Part shown: positions 54,964 through 62,991 of the stretch, piece by piece
How positions within the stretch are numbered: position 1 is the first letter of the stretch
Layout of the letters: the number at the start of each line of letters is the position of its first letter
NCBI RefSeq assembly: GCF_002100115.1
Contig: NZ_ANBM01000002.1
Span: 62,001-126,000, forward strand
Length of the DNA: 64,000 bases
Origin: Anaerovibrio sp. JC8
Lineage (GTDB): Bacteria > Bacillota > Negativicutes > Selenomonadales > Selenomonadaceae
Direction of reading: 5' to 3'
Notes under the pieces: generated by a model
What the model saw: only the letters and a program-made list of their open reading frames with translations
Databases searched by the model: none
Told to the model about the DNA's origin: nothing
Made by a program: the position numbers and the translations under genes

Positions 54964-54992
54964 ATCATAACACAATATATTAGGAAATACAA
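54964..54992 (-). promoter_or_regulatory. promoter of secG
   Basis: The minus strand has TTGTAT and TATGAT with a 17-base spacer, about 35 bases before the ATG, right after the pyruvate kinase stop codon. Confidence 0.65.
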
Positions 54993-55000
54993 GAGATGGA

Positions 55001-56419
55001 TTAGTCGATGGTTCTGATCTGAATCTTATTGGTGTTGTTGCCCTTACTCATGTTGATGCCGGAGGTTACCACAGCAATGTCGCCCTGCTTTACGAAACCG
55101 GATCTGAGAGCGGCACTGATGGCTGCCCCGGTGCGGTCCGGCTCATCATCCCAGATACGGCCGTTAACCAGCTGTACACCCCAGCGCAGGTTCAGCTGAC
55201 GGGCCACCTTGGAGGTGGTGGCATAGGCAATGATGGTTGCCTGCGGACGGTACTTGGACACCATCTGAGTGGTAAAGCCGGTCTCAGTTGGAGTAATAAT
55301 GGCAGTGGCATCCAGCTCATAGGCCAGCTGCACAGTGGAATGGGCCACAGCGTCGGTAATGCTCTTCTTATGCTCCATCCCCTTGGTGATGAAGCGGTTT
55401 TCGTAATGAATGGACTCCTCAATGCGCTTGGCAATGGTGCTCATGGTCTGCACTGCCTCCACCGGATAATCACCGCTGGCAGTTTCACCACTGAGCATAA
55501 TGGCATCGGTACCATCAAATACGGCATTACCTACATCAGAAACCTCGGCTCTGGTTGGACGAGGATTATTGGTCATGGACTCCAGCATCTGGGTGGCTAC
55601 AATTACCAGCTTGCCCGCCTTGTTGCACTTGGCAATAACTTCCTTCTGGATAACAGGAACATCCTCTGCCGGAATTTCCACGCCCAGGTCGCCACGGGCT
55701 ACCATGATACCGTCAGCCGCATCGATAATGGCATCAATATTCTTTACGCCCTCAAGATTTTCTATCTTGGCAATGATTTCCATATTGCCGTTGTTGTCCT
55801 TAATGAGCTTGCGGATAGCCTCCACATCGCTGGCACGCTGAATAAAGGAAGCGGCCACAAAATCCATGTCATGCTCAATACCGAAGAGAATATCCTTTTC
55901 ATCCTGCTCGGAAATTGGCGGAAGACCAATGGCTACGCCCGGAACAGCTACACGCTTGCGGGTGCTCATCGGACCGTTATTCAAAATGGTGGTCACGATA
56001 TCCTGACCCTGAATTTCCTTTACCTCCAGACCCACAAGACCATCGGAAAGAAGAATGGTATCCCCTGGCTTTACCTCGTTATAAAGGTTCTTGTAGCTGA
56101 TAGGAGCCCCGGTTTCATCTCCCGGCTCATCGGACTGGGTAAGACGGAAGGTGTTGCCCTTGGTAAGCTGTACCTTGCCCTCCTTAAAGGAGCCCAAACG
56201 CATCTCAGGGCCCTTGGTATCCAGCAGCAGCGGAATAATGGTATCAGTGTGACGAGCCGCCTCACGCACCTTTTCGATTCTTCCCAGCTGTTCTGCGTGG
56301 TCACCGTGGGAGAAATTAAAACGGGCACAGTTCATGCCGTTCTTCATCAGCTCTTCAATAATCCCCGGCTTATCAGTGGTAGGACCCATGGTACATACGA
56401 TTTTTGTCTTCTTAAACAT
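55001..56419 (-). CDS. pyk: pyruvate kinase
   Basis: Last step of glycolysis. The 472 residues start FKKTKIVCTMGPTTDKPGII. The active-site lysine region is IIAKIENLEGVKNIDAI, the ADP/PEP domain segment MVARGDLGVEIPAEDVP, and MLSGETASGDYPVEAVQ. The C-terminal domain is the regular allosteric one; the extra PEP-utiliser domain of Bacillus is absent. It is divergent from nrdD, sharing a 200-base control region with a palindrome. Confidence 0.96.
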   Translation of the reverse strand: MFKKTKIVCTMGPTTDKPGIIEELMKNGMNCARFNFSHGDHAEQLGRIEKVREAARHTDTIIPLLLDTKGPEMRLGSFKEGKVQLTKGNTFRLTQSDEPGDETGAPISYKNLYNEVKPGDTILLSDGLVGLEVKEIQGQDIVTTILNNGPMSTRKRVAVPGVAIGLPPISEQDEKDILFGIEHDMDFVAASFIQRASDVEAIRKLIKDNNGNMEIIAKIENLEGVKNIDAIIDAADGIMVARGDLGVEIPAEDVPVIQKEVIAKCNKAGKLVIVATQMLESMTNNPRPTRAEVSDVGNAVFDGTDAIMLSGETASGDYPVEAVQTMSTIAKRIEESIHYENRFITKGMEHKKSITDAVAHSTVQLAYELDATAIITPTETGFTTQMVSKYRPQATIIAYATTSKVARQLNLRWGVQLVNGRIWDDEPDRTGAAISAALRSGFVKQGDIAVVTSGINMSKGNNTNKIQIRTID

Positions 56420-56515
56420 TTGCTCAGCACACTCCTTACATTATTGCTATTTATATATCTTAAATTGGTTTATTAAAAAATGTTATACTTAGCCTATTCA
56501 TTCTATTCTATTGTA

Positions 56516-56540
56516 CCACGATTGTCTAGCACAAACGTGG
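56516..56540. promoter_or_regulatory. operator-like palindrome in the pyk-nrdD divergent region
   Basis: Ten-base arms CCACGATTGT and ACAAACGTGG are inverted copies with one mismatch around a five-base centre. The site lies 15 bases upstream of the nrdD -35 and next to a possible pyk promoter (minus-strand TAGAAT near 56500). It does not match the NrdR, Rex or Fnr consensus that I know. Confidence 0.5.
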
Positions 56541-56554
56541 TAAAAAATCAAGAA

Positions 56555-56583
56555 TTGTTATTCATTGTGGTTTGGTATATTCT
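56555..56583 (+). promoter_or_regulatory. promoter of nrdD
   Basis: TTGTTA and TATTCT are separated by 17 bases; the -10 ends 37 bases before the ATG. Confidence 0.6.
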
Positions 56584-56620
56584 ATAAAGGACAGTTTTTG
56601 AAATTAAGGAAGTGTACATA

Positions 56621-58888
56621 ATGAAATTAAAGCACGTTATTAAGCGGTCCGGCACGGTGGTGGATTATGATTCCTCCAAGATTTTTAACGCTATTGCCGG
56701 TGCCAGCAAGGCTGTAAATGATTCCCTGTCCACAAGGGATATTCAGAAGGTTGTGGACCAGGTGGAATCCGCCATTGAGAACTGGGAAAATATCAACGTT
56801 GAGGATATTCAGGATATTGTAGAGAAAACCCTCATGGAGCAGGATTACTATGAAATAGCCAAGCGCTATATCATGTACCGCCAGCGTCATGCCAACCGTC
56901 GTGAGGCCCAGAAGCATCTCATGAACAGCTATCGGGATATCTTCTTTGCTGACGCTGTGGACTCCGACATGAAGCGTGACAACGCCAACATCAATACCGA
57001 TGCTTCCATGGGCATTATGCTGAAGCTGGGTGCCGAGGGTGCCAAGCACTTCGTGGACAACTACATGCTTCCGGAGGAATTTGCCAAGGCAGATAGGGAA
57101 AATTATATCCATATTCACGACAAGGACTTCTCCCTGATTACCCTTAACTGCTGCCAGATAGATCTGCTGAAGCTGTTCCATGGTGGCTTCTCCACCGGCC
57201 ACGGCTTCCTGAGAGAGCCTAATTCCATAAGAGCCTATGCGTCTTTGGCCTGCATTGCCATTCAGTCCAATCAGAATGACATGTTTGGCGGCCAGTCCAT
57301 CAATGCCTTTGACTATGCCATGGCAGAGGGTGTCCGTAAGACCTTCAGAAAGGCTATGGCTGATGAGGCCTACAAGGCATGTCTCTACCGCTTTGGTGGC
57401 AATAAACTGCCGGAAGCAAGGGATTTCCGCAAGAGCTTTATGACAGCCATGGACTATGATAACTGCGTTTTCACCGATGGCGAGCCAGTAGCCGATGACA
57501 ATGCTCTTAATACCATTATTGATGCTCTGAGTAAGGTACTGCCTGCTGACATTATAGACAGCAAGCCGGAGTTAAAGGAAGATGCAGCCAATATTTACAG
57601 ACTGGCCTGTGACGATACCACCGAGGAAACCCATCAAGCCATGGAGGCTTTGATTCATAATTTCAACACCCTCCATTCCCGGGCCGGTGCCCAGGTTCCA
57701 TTCAGCTCCATCAACTATGGCATGGATACCTCGCCTGAGGGCCGTCTGGCCATGCGGGAGGTAATGAATGCCATCTGGAACGGTCTTGGCAATGGTGAAA
57801 CCGCCATTTTCCCAATTTCCGTATTCCAGCTGAAGGAAGGAGTTAACTATAATCCTGGGGACCCTAACTACGATCTGTTCCAGCAGGCCTGCAAGACCAG
57901 TGCCAAGAGACTGTTCCCTAACTTCGTTAATGTGGACGCCCCATATAACCTGCAGTACTACAAGCCTGGCAACTACAATACAGTAATTGCCACCATGGGC
58001 TGCCGTACCCGTACCATCGGCAACGTAAACGGTCCTAGCGAAGTTGGTAGCCGAGGTAACTTCTCCTTTACTACCATCAATCTGCCAATGCTGGCCCTGG
58101 AGGCTGACGGCAACATGGATAAATTCTGGTGCCTGCTGGATAAGTACATTCAGATAAGCCATGACTATCTGCTTTTCAGACTTCAAACCATCAAGCACAA
58201 GCATGTATATAACTACCCATTCCTTATGGGACAGGGTATCTGGATGGACAGCGACAAACTGAAGGCTACCGACTCCATTGAGGAGGTCCTGAAGCACGCT
58301 TCCTATTCCATTGGCTTCTGCGGTCTGGCTGAGTGTCTTGTAGCCCTCGTTGGCAAGCACCACGGTGAAAGCGAAGAAGCCCAGAAGCTGGGTCTGGAAA
58401 TCGTGGGGCATATCCGTGAAAAAACCGATGCCTACTCCAAGGCCGAGAGCATGAACTGGACCTGCTTCGGAACTCCGGCGGAGTCCACTGCCGGCCAGTT
58501 CCAGCGGGCCAACCGCAAGAAGTTCGGCAAAATCAAGGGCGTAACCGACAGGGCTTATATGACCAACAGCTCCCATGTGCCTGTTTACTACGATATCAAG
58601 GCTCTTGATAAAATCCGTATTGAGGCTCCATACCATGAGCTGGAAAATGCCGGTCATATCGCCTATGTGGAGATGAACGGTGACCCTTCCAAGAATGTAA
58701 AGGCCTTTGAGGCCCTGGTTCGGGCCATGCATGATGCCAATATGGGTTACTTCTCCATTAACCACCCTGTAGACCGGGACCCTGTTTGCGGTTACACTGG
58801 CATTATTGAAAATGAATGCCCACATTGCAAACGGAAGGAAATCATCACCGGCCGGAAGATTGTGAAGAGACCTGTGTTTGATAAATAA
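56621..58888 (+). CDS. nrdD: anaerobic ribonucleoside-triphosphate reductase (class III)
   Basis: Makes deoxynucleotides without oxygen. In the 755 residues the ATP-cone (about 1-95, LKHVIKRSGTVVDYDSSKIF) comes first. The catalytic barrel follows with NCCQIDLLKLFHGGFSTGHG, ATMGCRTRTIG and SRGNFSFTTINLP, then a zinc site with DPVCGYTGIIENECPHC. The protein ends 20 residues later in a lysine-rich tail, and the usual RV/I-x-GY glycyl-radical motif after the zinc site is not seen. ATG at 56621 follows AAGGAAG. The activase gene nrdG is not adjacent. Confidence 0.9.
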   Translation: MKLKHVIKRSGTVVDYDSSKIFNAIAGASKAVNDSLSTRDIQKVVDQVESAIENWENINVEDIQDIVEKTLMEQDYYEIAKRYIMYRQRHANRREAQKHLMNSYRDIFFADAVDSDMKRDNANINTDASMGIMLKLGAEGAKHFVDNYMLPEEFAKADRENYIHIHDKDFSLITLNCCQIDLLKLFHGGFSTGHGFLREPNSIRAYASLACIAIQSNQNDMFGGQSINAFDYAMAEGVRKTFRKAMADEAYKACLYRFGGNKLPEARDFRKSFMTAMDYDNCVFTDGEPVADDNALNTIIDALSKVLPADIIDSKPELKEDAANIYRLACDDTTEETHQAMEALIHNFNTLHSRAGAQVPFSSINYGMDTSPEGRLAMREVMNAIWNGLGNGETAIFPISVFQLKEGVNYNPGDPNYDLFQQACKTSAKRLFPNFVNVDAPYNLQYYKPGNYNTVIATMGCRTRTIGNVNGPSEVGSRGNFSFTTINLPMLALEADGNMDKFWCLLDKYIQISHDYLLFRLQTIKHKHVYNYPFLMGQGIWMDSDKLKATDSIEEVLKHASYSIGFCGLAECLVALVGKHHGESEEAQKLGLEIVGHIREKTDAYSKAESMNWTCFGTPAESTAGQFQRANRKKFGKIKGVTDRAYMTNSSHVPVYYDIKALDKIRIEAPYHELENAGHIAYVEMNGDPSKNVKAFEALVRAMHDANMGYFSINHPVDRDPVCGYTGIIENECPHCKRKEIITGRKIVKRPVFDK

Positions 58889-58905
58889 TAAAATATAAGC
58901 ATCAA

Positions 58906-58956
58906 AAAAAGCTATCGCTATGAAGTCTAGAAATAGATTTCATGCGATAGCTTTTT
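58906..58956. terminator. bidirectional terminator between nrdD and the nuclease gene
   Basis: A long foldback has AAAAAGCTATCGC arms and an inner ATGAA-TCTA hairpin with a GAAA loop, with T-runs on both sides. It ends nrdD on the plus strand and the ATPase-nuclease operon on the minus strand. A diverged copy is at 61967-62018. Confidence 0.9.
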
Positions 58957-58990
58957 ATTCCCTTCGGTCACTTCATATAACAATCACTAC

Positions 58991-59560
58991 CTATAAGCTA
59001 GACACAAACCGCTCCTCAAACTCACGCTCCGAATATGTATAGACATTTCTAAACAGATAACCTTTAAAATATGCCAACCCAAACCGCGGATTCTTAGCCT
59101 TGTCATTTAATTTTTCCAATATACATTCTTTATTATTCTTACTAGGTAGATTCTTTGATTCATTATAGACAAGAATATAATCGACATTATTCCTGAAATA
59201 GCTAGCATTACCCTGAAAATTCGATAACACCTTATCTGCCTCTGTGAGCGGATCACACAAAATAACAAAACTGTCATATATTTTTTGCTTTATATCTTTT
59301 TTAGGCTTAGAATGGTGTACATCACCATTCTTAAATTCTATAAACGTAAATTGTCCGTCTTTACATGAAAGAGCATCATTTGATTTAAGACTAAGGTTTC
59401 TGTCTAATCCACCCACAGTTTCAGCATACCAGTCTTTTATCATATCGAAATCAATTACTTCTGCTTCACATTGAGTCATATATGTCTTATTATCCTCATC
59501 ATACGATGTTTCCTTTAATGTAGATAACGCGACCTGAAAATGTTTAGGAATATTATTCAT
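58991..59560 (-). CDS. putative PD-(D/E)XK nuclease partner of the ATPase
   Basis: Unnamed 189-residue protein. The segment SNDALSCKDGQFTFIEFKNG places D62, E75 and K77 as in the PD-(D/E)XK nuclease core (D, then E-x-K in a strand), and KQKIYDS (91-97) could supply the motif IV lysine or glutamine. E33 may be the helix acid. The start ATG overlaps the ATPase stop as ATGA, so translation is coupled. This suggests a nuclease effector regulated by the ATPase. I cannot match it to a named defence family; catalysis is inferred only from motif spacing. Confidence 0.65.
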   Translation of the reverse strand: MNNIPKHFQVALSTLKETSYDEDNKTYMTQCEAEVIDFDMIKDWYAETVGGLDRNLSLKSNDALSCKDGQFTFIEFKNGDVHHSKPKKDIKQKIYDSFVILCDPLTEADKVLSNFQGNASYFRNNVDYILVYNESKNLPSKNNKECILEKLNDKAKNPRFGLAYFKGYLFRNVYTYSEREFEERFVSSL

Positions 59561-60840
59561 GATTCCATCCCCAATTCCTGTTCCATTTCATTCAAACGAT
59601 TGAATGGAGCTGCCATACTACCATATATTTCATCTATACTATCAGTAACATCCACCAAAGTAACCATATTATCATCTTCTACTTTAGTCTTATAATAATT
59701 AACTTTATCCAACCTATCATACTTTCTAGAAAATACCTCAATAGCATTCAGAAAATATGGGCTATGAGTAGTAAGCAGGATAGTCAAATCAAAAACTTTT
59801 TGGAATAGAACTAAGAACTCCGCATAAAGTATCTGCCATTCAGGATGGAGATGAATTTCTGGCTCATCCAAAATCAAAACATCTTTCTCTCTTAACTGAT
59901 GATTCTGAATCAAAATCTTAAGAATAGCAAACGCCTTAACACCAGCTGATAAATTTGTCGCATTTAGAGGTTCCTTCCAAGCCCCCCGTCTTAAAACCAA
60001 CTTATTGTCCTCTTTGTCAAACTCACCAGGAACGGCCTGATTTATAATCGCAAACACCTTACTAAGATCCTTTTCGTTTACTATACTGGTTACAACATCG
60101 ATATCAATCTGATCACTTAGGCGAGTTGCTAAATCTCGTGACAATACGAAATCGCCACCCAAAAAACCCGAAGATACATTGTCTATAACGAATGGATTGT
60201 CAACACAAACTGCATTATGACTAATATTGAAATCGTATTCCACGCTTTTACAGATATTTTCGCTTATCACAGTACTAACCATATTAGATTTTATTTGCAT
60301 TTTTACACTGGCATCATTCTTAGTCTGTAACGAATTTATTTGATACTGAAAAACCCTAGAAAACATGTTACTAACTCTTTGACGAGAAATCTCTTCATTG
60401 GTAACCTGCAAAATTTTCCTTATACGGCGTTCAAGTTCAACAGACTTTTCATCATCTAAAATGTCATTCAGGTTGACATTATAGTTGGTTAAAACATATT
60501 CTTTTCCCCTTTCAACAATATTATCATATGTCAGTAATTGCTCATTCTGTAAGACTTTTGAGAATTCAATAATGTCACCAAAATTTCCACCCAATAAAGT
60601 TGAATTTTTATGTGGAAGAGGAACTATTTCCGCCACCGTATTAATAATGGCATTAGCTAGGCTATGGCAACGCTGATTGTGTATAATACGGTCCATGTTT
60701 ACAAAGCCATTAAACATAGCATACAATGCCTTCCCTACAGTACTCTTTCCAGTATCATTATCACCAGCAATAACCGTTATTCCATTCAATTCTATTTCCG
60801 CATTTTTTATTTTCGCCAAATTTTGTATTGATAATCTCAT
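59557..60840 (-). CDS. AAA/ABC-type ATPase (OLD-like, AAA_15 group) of a putative defence pair
   Basis: A 427-residue SMC/ABC-like ATPase. Walker A is GDNDTGKST (26-34), a coiled or helical insert runs at about 60-290, signature LSAGVKAF (297-304), Walker B VLILDEPEIHLHP (321-333) and switch histidine in TTHSPYFLNA (357-366). Such single-chain ATPases are paired with nucleases in many phage-defence systems (Septu, Gabija and PARIS are named relatives in principle). It lacks a C-terminal TOPRIM domain, the function of which may be taken by the next gene. ATG has AGAGG 11 bases upstream. Confidence 0.82.
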   Translation of the reverse strand: MRLSIQNLAKIKNAEIELNGITVIAGDNDTGKSTVGKALYAMFNGFVNMDRIIHNQRCHSLANAIINTVAEIVPLPHKNSTLLGGNFGDIIEFSKVLQNEQLLTYDNIVERGKEYVLTNYNVNLNDILDDEKSVELERRIRKILQVTNEEISRQRVSNMFSRVFQYQINSLQTKNDASVKMQIKSNMVSTVISENICKSVEYDFNISHNAVCVDNPFVIDNVSSGFLGGDFVLSRDLATRLSDQIDIDVVTSIVNEKDLSKVFAIINQAVPGEFDKEDNKLVLRRGAWKEPLNATNLSAGVKAFAILKILIQNHQLREKDVLILDEPEIHLHPEWQILYAEFLVLFQKVFDLTILLTTHSPYFLNAIEVFSRKYDRLDKVNYYKTKVEDDNMVTLVDVTDSIDEIYGSMAAPFNRLNEMEQELGMES

Positions 60841-61171
60841 TTTGTATTAATACCTCTTCACATTACATTGCAAACACTGTCTTCGTTAACACGAAGTACG
60901 CCACTATCATTTTATAAACTATCTACAATTATTGCAACAAATATCAAACGTGATTCGTCATTCTACACTATAACATCCACCACTTTATTCGATGAAAATA
61001 TATGTTTTATCATACATATCAGCAATCATCTTCAATTATGCAGATATAAAGTAATATCACTCTATGACATATATTTATTTTGTTATTTAAAATAGTGTTA
61101 TAATAGTATAGAAAACGTTTTAACTTCGATATATATCGACGATATACTTATTAAAGGTGAGGTAATGGATT
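60841..61171. promoter_or_regulatory. divergent control region with several perfect palindromes
   Basis: The 331 bases between the ATPase and the membrane protein contain no gene. Three palindromes stand out: CTTCGTTAACACGAAG (60881-60896, 6-base arms) just before the ATPase start, AAAACGTTTT (61112-61121) and TCGATATATATCGA (61126-61139). A TATAAT lies at 61099-61104 for the plus-strand gene. On the minus strand, TTGTTG and TATAAA with an 18-base spacer may serve the ATPase, placing the first palindrome at its transcription start. The palindromes could be binding sites for a repressor. Confidence 0.5.
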
Positions 61172-61831
61172 GTGATGTTGGTTAGCATATGGCTTATAGT
61201 TTTTTGGATATCTATATTAATACTACTTATAACCTATTTTATTCACTTGCTTTCTGAAGATTACTTCAATCGAAATTTTATTATGGACGATAATCGTTGG
61301 GGACGGTGTTATCAAGCGATGATGGTGGCTACTACCATTATGATAGTACTGTTGGGTTCTTTAGATAAAAATTTATTATGCTTTGCACTTCTTTCATCGG
61401 CCTTATGGATATTTGTAGATTATTTTCAACTGTGTATAACTGACCATAGAAAATGCTTATTTGCAAAAAAACGGCGTCATAGTTGTAATAGATTACCAGA
61501 TGAGAGAATAATTAATGAATGGATATGGCTAACTGTAGATAATGGGTTTACGGCAATTTTTTGGAAAACCATGTTTATGTTATTCAAGTTTTTTGCAATT
61601 ATATTCGTGGCTCAGTACTGTTGGACTTTTGGTATAATAAGTTCTCCATTTGTCGAAATACATAGTCTGTCTTTTAATATTGGTGATGAAAATTCTGGTT
61701 CTATTGGCATAATTGTTTCTACTATTGCTTTGTCCTTTGCTTTTTTATGGAGAAACTATATAGAATTGCAGACTCGTAGAATTATTTTAGAGGCTTTAGT
61801 GGAAACCAAAGGTCTAAAACAGAAAGTATAG
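61172..61831 (+). CDS. multi-pass membrane protein of unknown function in the insert
   Basis: Unrecognised 219-residue protein with four to five hydrophobic segments (about 3-27, 48-66, 68-88, 130-155 and 178-196) and short charged loops such as KKRRHSCNRLPDERI. The start is GTG at 61172, with AGGTGAGG nine bases upstream; the following codon is ATG. It is transcribed away from the ATPase gene, strongly AT-rich, and ends 17 bases before the nrdD remnant. It could be a membrane effector or an unrelated cargo gene; nothing in the sequence decides. Confidence 0.7.
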   Translation: MMLVSIWLIVFWISILILLITYFIHLLSEDYFNRNFIMDDNRWGRCYQAMMVATTIMIVLLGSLDKNLLCFALLSSALWIFVDYFQLCITDHRKCLFAKKRRHSCNRLPDERIINEWIWLTVDNGFTAIFWKTMFMLFKFFAIIFVAQYCWTFGIISSPFVEIHSLSFNIGDENSGSIGIIVSTIALSFAFLWRNYIELQTRRIILEALVETKGLKQKV

Positions 61832-61847
61832 TTAACAATAAGGTATA

Positions 61848-61955
61848 CGTGATCCTGTCTGCGGCTATACCGGCATTATTGAAAATGAATGCCCACACTG
61901 TAAGCGGAAAGAAATTATTACAGGTCGTAAGATCGTAAAGCGAAATAAAATTTAA
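61848..61955 (+). pseudogene. remnant of a second nrdD 3' end
   Basis: The frame from 61851 encodes 34 residues, of which the first 31 are identical to the C-terminus of NrdD (DPVCGYTGII, ENECPHC, KRKEIITGRKIVKR), before ending in NKI and a stop. At DNA level many third positions differ from the full gene, so it is not a recent copy but comes from a related species' nrdD. It has no start and cannot be functional alone. Confidence 0.9.
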
Positions 61956-61966
61956 TATAGCAAGAA

Positions 61967-62018
61967 AAAAGCTATCGTTATGAAATCTTATTGAAGACAT
62001 CATTAAACGATAGCTTTT
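61967..62018. terminator. second copy of the nrdD terminator
   Basis: A 13-base-pair stem (AAAAGCTATCGTT arms) is followed by TTTTTTCTTGC on the minus strand. It is homologous to 58906-58956 but with a different loop. It now probably ends the fucosyltransferase transcript. Confidence 0.85.
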
Positions 62019-62042
62019 ATTTTTTATATGACATCCTTGCAA

Positions 62043-62936
62043 TCAAAGCCTGATCCATCCACTAGGCACAACATCGTCATAGCTGTATTGCTCACTAACC
62101 ATCCACCTTTTTGGGGCTACCACAATCTTATTCTCAGCCACTCCCAACCAGGCGCCCCACCAGCTAAAGGAACTGTTGGCGATAATGTGATGCCGGCAAA
62201 GGCTCATTAATCTCATATCCTCGTAGCCATTATCTTCACTGTTATTATCCACAAAATAAATTTCTTGGTTAGTTTTTATATTTTCCTTTGCCCAACCAAT
62301 ATCATTGGAAAACACAAACAGCTGTATATCACCGACCTTACCAGTTATATACTCAACGGCTCTTTGATAATAATCCAGGCCACAGACATCAAAATTCGTA
62401 GCCAGATAATCCCCCCGTCTGACATGGAGAGCCACCGGATTAGCACAAGACTTGATACGCTGGCTAACTGTAAGGTTTTTACCGACCAATTCAGGAAGAA
62501 ATTGAAAATCTGCTAATAACTCCTGACGAATGCTGCTGAAGTATTTCTCAGATTGCCAGTAACCAGTGAGACAAACATTTTTGTTTTTGGCCTGCTCCGG
62601 TACCGTATCATCATAGACAGGAGTTTTTTCTTTGATACTTATTCCACTTGGACCAAGCAGACTGCGAATTTTACTCTGAGACTTATGCCTAAATATATTG
62701 CGGGTAAAATGCAAATGTTTTAGTGCCCAGTCCCAATACTTGCCAGCCTCATTAATTTTTTTGCAGTTCAGCGGAAAAATATCCAGCTGATAAAGCCGTC
62801 TCCCGCGATACTTATTGATTTCGTACCAGCTCATATCAAAAATAATCTCTGTATTGTTTTTTAAGGCCAGCGCTTTGGCCAAGGCGTACTGAAACATTTG
62901 ATTTCCCAGCCCGTCCGTCAAATGTGCAATTATCAT
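62043..62936 (-). CDS. glycosyltransferase family 11 (alpha-1,2-fucosyltransferase type)
   Basis: Transfers fucose or a related sugar to a glycan acceptor. The 297 residues start MIIAHLTDGLGNQMFQYALA. The GDP-sugar binding motif is VALHVRRGDYL, and IIANSSFSWWGAWLG is near the end; these are the three conserved GT11 blocks. It is cytoplasmic. ATG follows GGAGG closely, 55 bases after the GT2 gene. A role in O-antigen or capsule synthesis is inferred from its neighbours; donor and linkage are not certain. Confidence 0.9.
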   Translation of the reverse strand: MIIAHLTDGLGNQMFQYALAKALALKNNTEIIFDMSWYEINKYRGRRLYQLDIFPLNCKKINEAGKYWDWALKHLHFTRNIFRHKSQSKIRSLLGPSGISIKEKTPVYDDTVPEQAKNKNVCLTGYWQSEKYFSSIRQELLADFQFLPELVGKNLTVSQRIKSCANPVALHVRRGDYLATNFDVCGLDYYQRAVEYITGKVGDIQLFVFSNDIGWAKENIKTNQEIYFVDNNSEDNGYEDMRLMSLCRHHIIANSSFSWWGAWLGVAENKIVVAPKRWMVSEQYSYDDVVPSGWIRL

Positions 62937-62991
62937 TTTTCCTCCACAAATGCCGTTTTAATGTAATATAACATTGCCAATCATGACCTGA

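Larger units (their letters stand above)
58957..61847. other. AT-rich insert flanked by duplicated nrdD 3' ends
   Basis: This stretch carries the ATPase-nuclease pair and a divergent membrane protein. It is clearly richer in A and T than the genes on both sides. On its left stands the true nrdD end with terminator (58775-58956). On its right stands a diverged copy of the same 3' end and terminator (61848-62018). No integrase, transposase or tRNA is present. It is most simply an acquired accessory island, brought in by recombination in or near the nrdD end. Confidence 0.7.

Noticed and set aside
57572-58825. 417-codon open frame on the minus strand
   Set aside because: It lies entirely antisense to nrdD, whose protein is strongly conserved, and shows no family or signal of its own.
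58991-60840. Gabija or Septu system
   Set aside because: The ATPase has no TOPRIM domain and there is no UvrD-like helicase (Gabija); the partner lacks an HNH motif (Septu).
58957-61847. Insertion sequence or prophage
   Set aside because: No transposase, integrase or phage structural gene; the flanking repeats are nrdD ends rather than short terminal inverted repeats.
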